A DNA stretch of 64,000 bases from Glycomyces terrestris (GCF_003933745.1 NZ_RSEB01000006.1:186001-250000); one strand, 5' to 3'. Shown: positions 1 to 9,042, counted from the first letter of the stretch. Notes: a model not told the origin generated them from the letters alone. A program made the numbers and translations.

Positions 1-847
1 GGAACACCAGCGTCACGGTGGGCAGGAGCGCGTTCGGCACCGCGTGCCGGTCGCGCACCTGGTCGTCCCGCAGGCCCTTGGCCCGTGCCGTCGTCAGGTA
101 GTCCGAGCCGATCTCGTCCAGGATGGACGAGCGCATGATCATGAGGTACCCGGCGTACACCACGGCCGTGTAGGTGAGCACCGGCAGCACCAGGTGGTGG
201 GCGATGTCGAGCGCCTGCGGCCAGAACTGCGGCGGCGTGCTCGGCGAGCGCATCCCGTTGACCGGGAAGATCCCCAGGTACCGCGCGAAGACGAGGATGA
301 CGATCATGCCGAGCCAGAACGTGGGCGCCGAGTACAGGAGCAGGCCGGCCGCGACGTGCCCGCGGTCGTAGCGGCTGCCCTGCCGCCAGCCGGTGCGGGT
401 GCCGATCCAGAAGCCGAGCAGGACGGCGAGCACCATGCCGGTGCCGGAGAGCAGGATCGTGGCCGGCAGCCGCTCGACGATGAGGTCGAAGATCGGGCGC
501 CGGTACTGGAACGAGTCCCCGAGGTCCATGGTGAGCGTTCCGATGATGTAGTCCCAGAACTGCTCCCACATGGGCCGGTCGAGGCCGAGCTCGGCCCGGA
601 GCGCGGCGCGCTCCTCGGGCGAGACGGGCCGCTCCTTGGTGAGCTGGTCGATCGGGTCCCCGGCGATGAGCCGGAAGATGAAGAACGACGAGAACAGCAC
701 CAGCAGGAGCGACACGGCGGCGCCGGCGACGTGCTTGCAGAGGTACCGCCCGAACCCGTTCGCGACGCGCCCGGGGCGGCGCCCCGCGGACGGGGCGGCG
801 CCGGAGGGCGCCGCCGCGTCCGCGGGGGTCGGACCGTCGGCCGTCAT
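1..847 (-). CDS. Peptide/nickel-type ABC transporter permease (DppB-like), 3' end outside window
   Basis: Inner-membrane permease of a dipeptide/oligopeptide/nickel-type importer. The visible 282 residues begin with an Ala/Pro-rich cytoplasmic tail of about 35 residues. A first transmembrane helix ending in FFIFRLIAGDP follows, then the family motif around LRAELGLDRPMWEQF, several further helices, and the permease coupling loop SDYLTTARAKGLRDDQV near the cut end. The ATG overlaps the stop of the binding-protein gene (ATGA, 844-847), so the two are translationally coupled; further transporter genes presumably lie to the left. The C-terminus (about 40-60 residues) is missing because the window ends. 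The class is clear, the substrate is not. Confidence 0.93.
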   Translation of the reverse strand, partial: MTADGPTPADAAAPSGAAPSAGRRPGRVANGFGRYLCKHVAGAAVSLLLVLFSSFFIFRLIAGDPIDQLTKERPVSPEERAALRAELGLDRPMWEQFWDYIIGTLTMDLGDSFQYRRPIFDLIVERLPATILLSGTGMVLAVLLGFWIGTRTGWRQGSRYDRGHVAAGLLLYSAPTFWLGMIVILVFARYLGIFPVNGMRSPSTPPQFWPQALDIAHHLVLPVLTYTAVVYAGYLMIMRSSILDEIGSDYLTTARAKGLRDDQVRDRHAVPNALLPTVTLVF

Positions 848-2655
848 TCGCGCTCGTCCGCGGTCTTCCTGCGCCGCAGCGCGAACACGACGGCGCCGGC
901 CACGACCACGACCGCGGCGCCCGCGACGGCGATCCACACCCAGGCCGGCGTCCCGGCCTCCTCGGCTGCGCCGACCGGCTGCGCGGTGACGTACGACCAC
1001 GCGTAGCCCTGCTGGCCGGTGATCATGCCGCCGTCGCTGGGCTGGAGCGTCATGCCGGTGATCTTGTCGCTGTTGTACGCCTCGAGCACGTTCTGGTAGT
1101 ACAGGTAGATCACGGGCGTGTCCTCGTAGAGCATCCGCTGCTGCTCCTTGATGAGCGCGGCGCGCGCGTCCGGGTCGGACTCGACCTTCTGCTGCTCGTG
1201 GAGCGCGTCGAACTCGGGGTTGCAGTAGTTGTTCTCGCTGGAGCGCTCGGTGCCGTCGGTCAGGGTCGGCAGGACCGCGCAGGTGTGCATGCCGAGCTGC
1301 TCGGTCGGGTTGGGGCCGACGCCCCAGCCGGAGAAGGCGATGTCGAACTCGCCCAGGTAGGCCATGTCGTTCAGGGTGCCCTGCTCGATGGCCTCGGGCT
1401 TGATCTCCAGGCCGAGTTCGGTCCACCACTCGGTCACGAACTGCACCACGGTCGCGTAGTCGGTGTTGTCGGCGTGCTGGAAGAACCGGAAGCTCAGCCG
1501 CTCGCCGGTGCCCGGCATGGTCCGGATCCCGTCCTCGCCGCGCACGTACCCGGCCTCGTCGAGGAGGGCGTTCGCCGCGTCGATGTCGAACTCCAGCAGG
1601 GAGTCCCCGCCGTCCCAGTGGTACTGCTCGAAGATCTCGGGGATGATCGAGGTCGCGGGCTGGCCGTTGCCGTCGAGGACCCGGTCGACCAGGGCCGCCT
1701 TGTCGATCGCCATGTGCATGGCCTGGCGGACGATCGGGTCCTTGAGCGCGGGGTGCCCGTCGCCGAACGCGGTGCCGTCCTGCGTCACCGAGTTGTAGTT
1801 GAGGGTGAGCGAGACGTACCGGCGGCCCTGCGCGTTGTTGACGGTGATGCCGTCCTGGCCGTCGAGGGCCTCGATCTGGGCCGGGTTGAGGCCGTTCACG
1901 ATGTCGACCTCGCCGGCTTCGAGCGCGGCCACGGCCGCGTCGGTCTCGGTGTAGTAGTCGAAGACGATCTCGTCGAACCCGGGCGCGCCGTCCCAGTAGT
2001 GCTCGTTGGCCTCGAGCCGGATGAACTCGTCGGTCTCGAACTCGGTGACCTGGAACGGTCCGGAGCCGACCAGCGGCAGCTGGTTCGCGTCGTCGGCCGA
2101 CGGGTCCGGATACTGCGACCAGATGTGCTCGGGCACGATGAACACCTCGCGGGTGAGCACGTCCCACGGCGACGGCTGCGCGAGCGTGAGCACGAACGTG
2201 GTGTCGTCCGGCGCCTCGGCGCTCACCAGGTTCCCGGCGAAGTCGATGTTCCAGTCGCGAATGGCCTGGTTCTCGATGAGGAGGTCGTAGGTGTAGGCGA
2301 CGTCCTGCGCGGTGAGGGGCTCGCCGTCGGACCATTCGGCGCCTTCGCGGATCTGGAACGTCCAGGTGAGACCGTCCTCGGACTCCTCCCATTCGGTCGC
2401 CAGGCCCGGCACCGGCTCGTAGTCGGTGCCCATGCGCACGAGCGTCTCGTACGTCATCATGCTCGTGTTGTAGGTGATGACGAACCGCCGCTTGAACGGG
2501 TTGAAGGTGTCGACCTCCTGGTTCGTGGCGATGAGCAGGGAGTCCGTCTGCTCCTCTTGGGCCGCGCCGGGCGCGGCGACGGCCAGCGCTCCGGCCGACA
2601 TCAGGAGCGCGGCCGCGGCGGAGAGGAGCCGCCGCGTCAGGGCATGGGGATTCAT
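844..2655 (-). CDS. ABC transporter substrate-binding protein, family 5, with C-terminal membrane anchor
   Basis: Family-5 (oligopeptide/dipeptide/nickel) extracellular binding protein, 603 residues. A Sec signal peptide (arginines then an Ala/Leu core, probable cleavage after AAPGAA) is followed by the family start LLIATNQEVDTFNPF. It has the typical bilobal body, including WSDGEPLTAQDVAYTYDLL. There is no lipobox cysteine. Instead, residues about 568-592 form a hydrophobic helix (VWIAVAGAAVVVVAGAVVFAL) followed by RRRK, so the protein is probably held to the membrane by its C-terminus. The first 30 residues and the tail are Ala/Gly/Val-rich. It is first in the operon, with the permease overlapping by 4 bp. 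Start ATG is supported by the signal peptide. Confidence 0.93.
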   Translation of the reverse strand: MNPHALTRRLLSAAAALLMSAGALAVAAPGAAQEEQTDSLLIATNQEVDTFNPFKRRFVITYNTSMMTYETLVRMGTDYEPVPGLATEWEESEDGLTWTFQIREGAEWSDGEPLTAQDVAYTYDLLIENQAIRDWNIDFAGNLVSAEAPDDTTFVLTLAQPSPWDVLTREVFIVPEHIWSQYPDPSADDANQLPLVGSGPFQVTEFETDEFIRLEANEHYWDGAPGFDEIVFDYYTETDAAVAALEAGEVDIVNGLNPAQIEALDGQDGITVNNAQGRRYVSLTLNYNSVTQDGTAFGDGHPALKDPIVRQAMHMAIDKAALVDRVLDGNGQPATSIIPEIFEQYHWDGGDSLLEFDIDAANALLDEAGYVRGEDGIRTMPGTGERLSFRFFQHADNTDYATVVQFVTEWWTELGLEIKPEAIEQGTLNDMAYLGEFDIAFSGWGVGPNPTEQLGMHTCAVLPTLTDGTERSSENNYCNPEFDALHEQQKVESDPDARAALIKEQQRMLYEDTPVIYLYYQNVLEAYNSDKITGMTLQPSDGGMITGQQGYAWSYVTAQPVGAAEEAGTPAWVWIAVAGAAVVVVAGAVVFALRRRKTADERE

Positions 2656-2824
2656 GGGGTGCAGGTCCTCGCATTCGGTTCCGGGCGCCAGTGCCCGCGG
2701 CGCGCACCGCGGCCGCGGCCTGGAATGTACCGGACAGCATGACGGAACTCTTCTCGAGTTGTCAACGATGTGAAGAAAGTTTTCATTGCTGCAATATGGG
2801 GCGCCCGCGAACCCCGAAAACCAT

Positions 2825-2843
2825 GAGAACCCCCTGCGTTCTC
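2825..2843. promoter_or_regulatory. Inverted repeat upstream of aspT-aspD-aspT
   Basis: GAGAAC-N7-GTTCTC lies 42 bp before the GTG start of the first transporter and just before a possible -10 (TAGATT, 2847-2852). It could be an operator for the aspartate operon. No regulator gene is adjacent, so the binding protein is unknown. Confidence 0.35.
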
Positions 2844-2885
2844 CAGTAGATTCAGCTGGCTACCGAGAGTGATGAGGAGACTGCG

Positions 2886-4583
2886 GTGTGGAGCTGGCTT
2901 GAGGACGCGTTCACCGCGCACCCCGAGATCGCGATCTTCCTCGCCCTCGGCCTCGGCTTCCTCGTCGGCAAGCTCAAGATCAAGGGCATCGCCCTCGGCC
3001 CCGTCACCGGCACCCTCCTCGCCGGCGTCCTCGTCGGCATCGTCTTCACCGGCGTCGACATCCCCGACCTCGTCAAGACCGTCGCCTTCGTCGCCTTCCT
3101 CTTCGCCCTCGGCTACAACGTCGGCCCCCAGTTCTTCGCCGGCCTCAAAGGCGACGGCCTCAAGCAGGTCCTCCTCGCCGTCGTCAACTGCGTCGTCGGC
3201 CTCCTCATCGTCATCGCCCTCGCCAAGGCCCTCGGCTACGGCCCCGGCTGGGGCGCCGGCCTCCTCGCCGGCGGCCTCACCCAGTCCGCCGTCATCGGCG
3301 TCGCCGACTCCGCCATCGCCGCCCTCCCCGGCCTCAGCGCCGACGAGGTCGAGGAACTCGAGTCCCAGGTCGCCGTCGGCTACGCCGTCTGCTACCTCTT
3401 CGGCACCGCCGCCGCCGCGTTCTTCCTCTCCTCCCTCGCCCCGCGCATGCTCGGCTCCAAGAGCCTCGCCGCCGACGCCCACGAGATGGAGCAGCGCCTC
3501 GGCGTCGCCCGAGAACCCGGCATCAGCCCCGCCTACTACTCCATCGTCCGCCGCTCCTACCGCGTCACCGGCGGCTCCGCCGTCGGCCGCACCGTCGGCG
3601 ACCTCGAACGGCGCGCCCTCGACCTCGGCCACCGCATCATGTTCCACGACCTGCGCCGCGGCACCGCCGTCCAGCCGACCAGGCCCGCCACCGTCCTCCA
3701 GGCCGGCGACGTCGTCACCCTCGCCGCCCGCCGCCCCGACCTCGTCGCCCTCAGCGTCGACCAGTGGGGCGAGGAGGTCGACGACGAGGAGCTCCTCGAC
3801 TACCGCGTCGAGACCCTCCCCATCGTCGTCACCGGCAAGAAGCTCGCCGGACAGCGGATCGGACCCGCCTTCGCCGAGCACGCCCCCCGCCTGTTCGTCA
3901 CCAAGCTCGTCCGCGGCGGCCACGAGATCCCCTGGAGCGACGACACCGTCATCCACGCCGGAGACGAGATCACCGTCCAGGGCGGCAAGGAGGAGGTCGA
4001 AGCCGCCGTCGGCGACCTCGGCTACCCCAACCGCGCCTCCGACGCCACCGACATGAGCTACGTCGGCCTCGGCATCGTCCTCGGCGCCCTCATCGGCGTC
4101 CCCACCATCGCCGTCGCCGGCGCCGACATCGGCCTCACCACCTCCGGCGGCGCCCTCATCATGGGCCTGGTCTTCGGCTGGCTCCGCGCCAAGTCGCCCA
4201 CCTTCGGGCGGTTCCCGCCCGCCGCCAACTGGATGCTCTCCACCGGCGGCCTGTGCATGTTCGTCGGCATCGTCGGCATCACGGCCGGCCCCGACTTCAT
4301 CGACGGCGTCAAGTCCGAGGGCCTCGTCCTCGTCTTCGCCGGCCTCGTCGTCACCCTCCTCCCCATGCTCGTGACCATGTACCTCGCCAAGTGGCTCTTC
4401 AAGATCCCCGTCCCGGTCAACCTCGGCATCACCGCCGGCGCCAACACCACCACCGCCTCCATCGGCGCCATCACCGACACCGCCAGGAGCCAGGTCCCCG
4501 TCCTCGGCTACACGATCCCCTACGCCATCGGCAACGTCCTGCTCACGATCTGGGGCGCGGTCATCGTGGCCGTCCTCGCCTGA
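2886..4583 (+). CDS. aspT: Aspartate:alanine exchanger family transporter (AspT-like), first copy
   Basis: Membrane transporter of 565 residues with AspT/YidE/YbjL architecture (TC 2.A.81). About five N-terminal helices (residues 12-190) are followed by two cytosolic TrkA-C/RCK_C domains (about 205-385). A second half of helices then runs from about 390 (MSYVGLGIVLGALIG) to the end. The repeat-half signatures LAGGLTQSAVIG and GANTTTASIGAITD are visible. In lactic acid bacteria AspT exchanges aspartate for alanine and, with aspartate 4-decarboxylase, builds a proton gradient; here the neighbouring aspD makes the same role likely. Start GTG is chosen because GAGGAG lies 8 nt upstream. Codons are almost uniformly C-ended. 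Stop is 19 bp before aspD. Confidence 0.9.
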   Translation: MWSWLEDAFTAHPEIAIFLALGLGFLVGKLKIKGIALGPVTGTLLAGVLVGIVFTGVDIPDLVKTVAFVAFLFALGYNVGPQFFAGLKGDGLKQVLLAVVNCVVGLLIVIALAKALGYGPGWGAGLLAGGLTQSAVIGVADSAIAALPGLSADEVEELESQVAVGYAVCYLFGTAAAAFFLSSLAPRMLGSKSLAADAHEMEQRLGVAREPGISPAYYSIVRRSYRVTGGSAVGRTVGDLERRALDLGHRIMFHDLRRGTAVQPTRPATVLQAGDVVTLAARRPDLVALSVDQWGEEVDDEELLDYRVETLPIVVTGKKLAGQRIGPAFAEHAPRLFVTKLVRGGHEIPWSDDTVIHAGDEITVQGGKEEVEAAVGDLGYPNRASDATDMSYVGLGIVLGALIGVPTIAVAGADIGLTTSGGALIMGLVFGWLRAKSPTFGRFPPAANWMLSTGGLCMFVGIVGITAGPDFIDGVKSEGLVLVFAGLVVTLLPMLVTMYLAKWLFKIPVPVNLGITAGANTTTASIGAITDTARSQVPVLGYTIPYAIGNVLLTIWGAVIVAVLA

Positions 4584-4602
4584 CCACGAAAGGGAACCGA
4601 CC

Positions 4603-6222
4603 ATGACCACGGTGGACCGCGACGAACAGCGCCGGCTCGAAGGGCTCAGCCCCTTCGAGCTCAAGAACCGCCTCATCGAACTCGCCGGCGAGAACGAGAA
4701 GGCCAACGCCCTCGCCATGGTCAACGCCGGCCGCGGCAACCCCAACTGGACCGCGACCGCGCCCCGCGAGGCGTTCTTCCTCCTCGGCCAGTTCGCCGTC
4801 ACCGAGACCCGCCGCGACTGGGACGAGTTCGAGTCCTTCGGCGGCATGCCCCAGAGCGAGGGCATCGCCCAGCGCCTCGACGACTACCTCAAGGCCAACG
4901 CCGCCGCGCCCGGGGCCTCCGCGCTGGCCTCCTATGTCGCCCACGGCGTCGACGTCCTCGGCTTCGACGCCGACGACTGGGTCGGCGAGCTCGCGGACGC
5001 GATCATCGGCGATCACTACCCGGTCCCCGACCGGATGCTCGTCCACGCCGAGCAGGTCGTGCACGCCTACCTCGCCGCCGAGATGGGCGGCGCCCCGAAG
5101 GGCGGCTGGGACCTGTACGCCGTGGAGGGCGGCACCGCCGCGATGTGCTACCTCTTCGACTCCGCGCAGGTCAACGGCCTGCTCCACCGCGGCGACCGGG
5201 TCGCCCTCATGGTGCCGATCTTCACGCCCTACCTGGAGATCCCGCTGCTGGACCGGTACGCCTTCGACATCGTCCCGATCGCGGCCACGACCACCGGCGA
5301 GACGGGCGTGCACACCTGGCAGTACCCGGACGAGGAGATCGACAAGCTCAAGGACCCGTCCATCAAGGCGCTGTTCCTGGTCAACCCCTCGAACCCGCCG
5401 TCGGTGAAGCTCGCCGAGCCGACCCTGGAGCGCATCCGGGACATCGTGGCGAACCACAACCCGGGCCTGACGATCATCACCGACGACGTCTACGGCACCT
5501 TCACCGACGGGTTCACCTCGCTCATGTCGAGCCAGGCGGCCAACACGATCGGCGTGTACTCCTTCTCGAAGTACTTCGGCTGCACCGGCTGGCGCCTCGG
5601 CGTCATCGCCGTCGCGAAGGACAACGTGTTCGACCAGCGGATCGCCGCCCTGGAGGAGACCCGCACCGCGGCGCTGCGCGAGCGGTACGCCTCGATCACG
5701 CTGGAGCCCGAGAAGCTCAAGTTCATCGACCGGATCGTGGCCGACTCGCGCGACGTGGCGCTCAACCACACCGCGGGCCTGTCGACGCCGCAGCAGGTCC
5801 AGATGGCCCTGTTCGCGCTCCACTGCCTCACCGACGCCGAGGGCGCCTACAAGCGCGACTGCCGGGCCGTCATCGCGCGCCGCCTGAAGCAGCTCGTGGA
5901 GGGCCTGGACGTGCCCTACCCCGAGGACCCGGAGGCCGCGCACTACTACGTCGAGCTCGACCTGCTCTCGTGGGCCGAGCGCAACTGGGGCGCGGCGTTC
6001 GCCGACTGGATGCAGGCGAACTACGAGCCGGTGGACCCGGTCTTCCGCCTGGCCCAGGAGGAGTCGGTGGTCCTGCTCAACGGCGGCGGCTTCGACGGCC
6101 CCGAGTGGTCGGTCCGCGTCTCGCTCGCGAACCTCCGCATGGACGCCTACCAGCGGATCGGCGCGGCCCTGCGCCGCATCGGCGAGGAGTACCACGAGGC
6201 GTTCCAGGCCTCCAGGCGCTAG
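4603..6222 (+). CDS. aspD: Bifunctional aspartate transaminase / aspartate 4-decarboxylase
   Basis: PLP enzyme of fold type I, 539 residues, matching the usual length of L-aspartate beta-decarboxylase (aspartate to alanine plus CO2). The N-terminal region (LSPFELKNRLIELA, NAGRGNPNW) is typical of this subfamily. The cofactor lysine is K323 in YSFSKYFGCTGWRLG; the Asp that contacts the pyridine nitrogen sits in IITDDVYGTF, and NPSNPPS precedes it. It is flanked on both sides by AspT-type exchangers with 19 bp and 12 bp gaps, so the three genes form one operon. Decarboxylation consumes a cytosolic proton; coupled to aspartate/alanine exchange it can generate proton motive force or resist acid. 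AGGGAACC precedes the ATG. Confidence 0.94.
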   Translation: MTTVDRDEQRRLEGLSPFELKNRLIELAGENEKANALAMVNAGRGNPNWTATAPREAFFLLGQFAVTETRRDWDEFESFGGMPQSEGIAQRLDDYLKANAAAPGASALASYVAHGVDVLGFDADDWVGELADAIIGDHYPVPDRMLVHAEQVVHAYLAAEMGGAPKGGWDLYAVEGGTAAMCYLFDSAQVNGLLHRGDRVALMVPIFTPYLEIPLLDRYAFDIVPIAATTTGETGVHTWQYPDEEIDKLKDPSIKALFLVNPSNPPSVKLAEPTLERIRDIVANHNPGLTIITDDVYGTFTDGFTSLMSSQAANTIGVYSFSKYFGCTGWRLGVIAVAKDNVFDQRIAALEETRTAALRERYASITLEPEKLKFIDRIVADSRDVALNHTAGLSTPQQVQMALFALHCLTDAEGAYKRDCRAVIARRLKQLVEGLDVPYPEDPEAAHYYVELDLLSWAERNWGAAFADWMQANYEPVDPVFRLAQEESVVLLNGGGFDGPEWSVRVSLANLRMDAYQRIGAALRRIGEEYHEAFQASRR

Positions 6223-6234
6223 AGGAGCCGATCG

Positions 6235-7920
6235 ATGGACTGGATCGAGTCGACACTGGAGTCGACGCCCGAGATCGCGCTGTTCCTGTGCCTAGCGCTC
6301 GGCTTCGCCGTGGGGCGGGTGAAGATCTGGAAGATCTCGCTCGGCGGCGTCGCGGGCACGCTCATCGTGGCGATCTTCCTCGGCATGTTCGCCGACATCG
6401 AGCTGAACGACCAGGTGAAGACGATCGCGTTCGCGCTGTTCATCTTCACCCTGGGCTACATCTCGGGGCCGACGTTCTTCGCCAGCCTCAACCGCAGGAG
6501 CCTGCGGTACGCCACGTTCACCGGCATCGAGGTCGTCTCCGTCCTGGCGATCACGGCCGCGGCGGTCCTCATCATGGACCTCGACGTCGGCACCGCCGCG
6601 GGCCTGCTCGCGGGCGGCGCCACCGAGTCCGCGGCCGTGGGCACCGCGACCGACGCGATCGGGCGCCTGGACCTGTCGGCCGACGAGATCGCGACGCTCC
6701 AGGCGAACGTCGGCACCGCGTACTCGATCTCGTACATCTGCGGCCTCATCACGATCGTGCTGCTGTCGAGCCAGTTCTTCCCGCTCATCATGCGCGTGAA
6801 CCTGCGCGAGGAGGCCGCGAAGCTCTGGAAGCGGCTCGGCGGCGCGGCCGACGACGCCACCGCCGCGCCCGCGGCCCCGGCGATCGTGGGCCGCGAGTAC
6901 CTCGTCTCGGCCGCCGCGGGGAAGACGGTGGCCGAGTTGCAGGCCGACCTCGGCGAGGCCACCGTCGAGGAGGTGTTCCGTGAAGGGGCCCAGGTGAAGG
7001 TGGAGCCGGGGGTGCGGCTCGCCGAGGGCGACCGGGTCCTCCTCGTCGGCCGCCGCGAGGCCCTGGTCGGCGCCGCCGGCCGCATCGGCGCCGAAGTGGA
7101 CCTCGACGAGTCCATGGGCATGAGCCTCGACCTCGCCGACGTCGTCGTCACCCGCAAGGGCTACACGGCCGCGACGCTGGGGGACATCCGGCGCGAGTTC
7201 GCCGAGGAGCGCCAGGGCGTGTTCCTCCAGCGGATCACCCGCGGCGACCACGAGCTGCCCGTCCAGCCCAAGACGCTCATCCAGCGCGGCGACACGCTGC
7301 GCCTGGCAGGCGCCACGCGGGACATGCAGCGGGTGGTCCCCATGATCGGCTTCCGCGTCGACCCGAAGGTCACCTTCGACATGGTGTTCATCGCGGTTGG
7401 CGTCGTCCTCGGCTTCCTCATCGGCCTGCTGGTGTGGACCGTGGGGACGATCCCGCTCACGCTCGGCACCGGCGGCGGCTGCCTCCTGGCCGGCCTGCTG
7501 TTCGGCTGGATCCGCTCGAAGCGGCCCACGTTCGGCCAGTACGACTCGGGCGCCGCGGACGTGATCAAGACGCTCGGCCTGGCGACCTTCATCTGCGCGG
7601 TCGGCCTGTCCTCGGGCCCGCAGGCGGTGAAGCTGGTGGAGCAGTTCGGGGTCGGCCTGCCGATCGCGGGCGTGGCGATGACCGCGATCCCGGCGTTCGT
7701 CTCGCTGTTCGTGGCCTGGAAGGTCATGAAGCTGCCGGCGCCGCTGACGCTCGGCGCGGTTACCGGCCAGCAGTGCTCCACGCCCGGCGTCACCGCCGTC
7801 CAGGGCGCCGCGGGCAACGCGACGCCGCTCATGGCCTACACGATCGTCTACGCGTTCTCGAACGTCGTCCTGCCGCTGCTGGGCCCGATCGTGGTGGCCA
7901 TGGCGCACGCGATCGGCTAG
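6235..7920 (+). CDS. aspT: Aspartate:alanine exchanger family transporter (AspT-like), second copy
   Basis: A 561-residue paralogue of the transporter at 2886-4583 with the same order: helices (about 10-185), two RCK_C domains (about 215-375), helices (about 380-561). Matching signatures are LAGGATESAAVGTATD and TGQQCSTPGVTAVQGAAGN, but identity to the first copy looks only moderate, so this is not a recent duplication. AGAGGAG lies 6-7 nt before the ATG, and the start is 12 bp after the aspD stop. Known AspT systems have a single transporter gene. The two copies may form a heteromer, act under different conditions, or differ in substrate. Its TAG stop shares CTAG with the stop of the convergent lactonase gene. 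Confidence 0.9.
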   Translation: MDWIESTLESTPEIALFLCLALGFAVGRVKIWKISLGGVAGTLIVAIFLGMFADIELNDQVKTIAFALFIFTLGYISGPTFFASLNRRSLRYATFTGIEVVSVLAITAAAVLIMDLDVGTAAGLLAGGATESAAVGTATDAIGRLDLSADEIATLQANVGTAYSISYICGLITIVLLSSQFFPLIMRVNLREEAAKLWKRLGGAADDATAAPAAPAIVGREYLVSAAAGKTVAELQADLGEATVEEVFREGAQVKVEPGVRLAEGDRVLLVGRREALVGAAGRIGAEVDLDESMGMSLDLADVVVTRKGYTAATLGDIRREFAEERQGVFLQRITRGDHELPVQPKTLIQRGDTLRLAGATRDMQRVVPMIGFRVDPKVTFDMVFIAVGVVLGFLIGLLVWTVGTIPLTLGTGGGCLLAGLLFGWIRSKRPTFGQYDSGAADVIKTLGLATFICAVGLSSGPQAVKLVEQFGVGLPIAGVAMTAIPAFVSLFVAWKVMKLPAPLTLGAVTGQQCSTPGVTAVQGAAGNATPLMAYTIVYAFSNVVLPLLGPIVVAMAHAIG

Positions 7921-8807
7921 AGCCGGAAGGCCCCGTTCGTGTTCAGCATGAGCGAGTACACGGAGTCGGTGGCGGTGATGAACAGCCGGTTGCGCTTGGG
8001 GCCGCCGAAGACCAGGTTGGACACCGCCGGCTGCGGCACCGGGAGCGTCGCCAGGAGGGTCCCGTCGGGGTCGAAGCAGCGCACCCCGCCGGCCGCGGCC
8101 CACACGCGGCCCTCCACGTCGACGCGCAGGCCGTCGAAGTGCCCGCCGGGGGACTCGGCGAAGACCTCGCCGCCGCGGAGGCCGGCGCCCTCGACCGCGA
8201 AGGACCGGATGTGGCCGCCGGCGGTGTCGGCGATGTAGAGGGTCCGCTCGTCGGGGGAGAAGGCGAGTCCGTTGGGCCGCTGGAAGTCGTCGGCGACGCG
8301 CGCGACCTCGCCGGTGCCCGGGTCGATGCGGTACACGTGGCAGCCGTCGATCTCCTGCTCCGCCCGGATCCCTTCGTAGTCGCTGGTGATGCCGTAGGGC
8401 GGGTCGGTGAACCAGACCGCGCCGGTCGAGTCGACCACGACGTCGTTGGGGCTGTTGAACCGCTTGCCGTCCCAGCGGTCCGCGAGCACGGTGACCGAGC
8501 CGTCGAGCTCGGTCCGGGTCACGGCCCGCCGCCCCTGCTCGCAGGAGACGAGGCGGCCCTGCCGGTCGAGGGTGTGGCCGTTCGTGTACCCGGCGGGGGA
8601 GCGGAAGACGCTCACCGAGCCGTCGGTCTCGTCCCAGCGCAGCATCCGGTCGTTCGGGATGTCGCTGAACAGCAGGTACTTCCCGTGCGGCACGTACACC
8701 GGGCCCTCGACCCACCGGCCGCCGGAGTACAGGCACTCGAGGTAGTCGTCCCCGGCCACCTTGAAGAGGGCGTCGTGCACCTCGAAACTCGCGAGCGTCT
8801 TGCTCAC
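7917..8807 (-). CDS. SMP-30/gluconolactonase/LRE family protein
   Basis: Six-bladed propeller hydrolase of the SMP-30/gluconolactonase family, 296 residues, no signal peptide. Motifs: EGPVYV near residue 34 (metal-binding Glu), NSPNDVVVDSTGAVWFTDPPYG (about 118-139), RPNGLAFSPDERTLYIAD (about 170-187) and HFDGLRVDVEGRVW (about 211-224), which supply the usual divalent-metal and substrate residues. Family members open sugar lactones such as gluconolactone. The gene is divergent from the IclR regulator at 9043, with a perfect 20-bp palindrome between them, so it may belong to that regulator's regulon. The physiological lactone is unknown. Confidence 0.88.
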   Translation of the reverse strand: MSKTLASFEVHDALFKVAGDDYLECLYSGGRWVEGPVYVPHGKYLLFSDIPNDRMLRWDETDGSVSVFRSPAGYTNGHTLDRQGRLVSCEQGRRAVTRTELDGSVTVLADRWDGKRFNSPNDVVVDSTGAVWFTDPPYGITSDYEGIRAEQEIDGCHVYRIDPGTGEVARVADDFQRPNGLAFSPDERTLYIADTAGGHIRSFAVEGAGLRGGEVFAESPGGHFDGLRVDVEGRVWAAAGGVRCFDPDGTLLATLPVPQPAVSNLVFGGPKRNRLFITATDSVYSLMLNTNGAFRL

Positions 8808-8860
8808 CGGAACCTCCTGTCGCAGTGGTGCCGCCGCGCGGCCACGCCGCCCAATCTACG

Positions 8861-8880
8861 GGATCGAACATGTTCGATCC
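8861..8880. promoter_or_regulatory. Perfect 20-bp palindrome upstream of the SMP-30 gene
   Basis: GGATCGAACATGTTCGATCC is a perfect dyad lying 54-73 bp upstream of the lactonase start and about 160 bp before the iclR start. Its length and symmetry suit a dimeric repressor. It differs from the GCATT-N4-AATGC elements near iclR and glpF, so either a different protein or a second IclR-type site is involved. Confidence 0.55.
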
Positions 8881-8969
8881 TCGCTCTCCGGGGTGAGGTG
8901 TCCCCGTCCCCTCATCCGGACGGGTGTGGTGTCGGTCCCGGTCTGGTCGGCAAGGGCCGATAGTGTTTA

Positions 8970-8983
8970 GCATTGTCGAACGC
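8970..8983. promoter_or_regulatory. Putative IclR/GylR operator upstream of iclR
   Basis: GCATTGTCGAACGC, preceded by GTTTA. The element is repeated almost exactly, as a true palindrome, in front of glpF at 9966-9979 (where AAAC follows, giving the same flank in inverted orientation). The shared motif implies that the regulator encoded between the two sites binds both and autoregulates. Confidence 0.6.
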
Positions 8984-9042
8984 GGCAATCTCAAGACACA
9001 CCCGGGCCGCGATCGGGACGGGACGGGAACGGAGGCGGGCGG

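Noticed and set aside
2652-4865. Long minus-strand frame opposite the first aspT and aspD
   Set aside because: Low-complexity Gly/Ala/Asp/Glu translation caused by high GC; the plus strand carries real conserved proteins.
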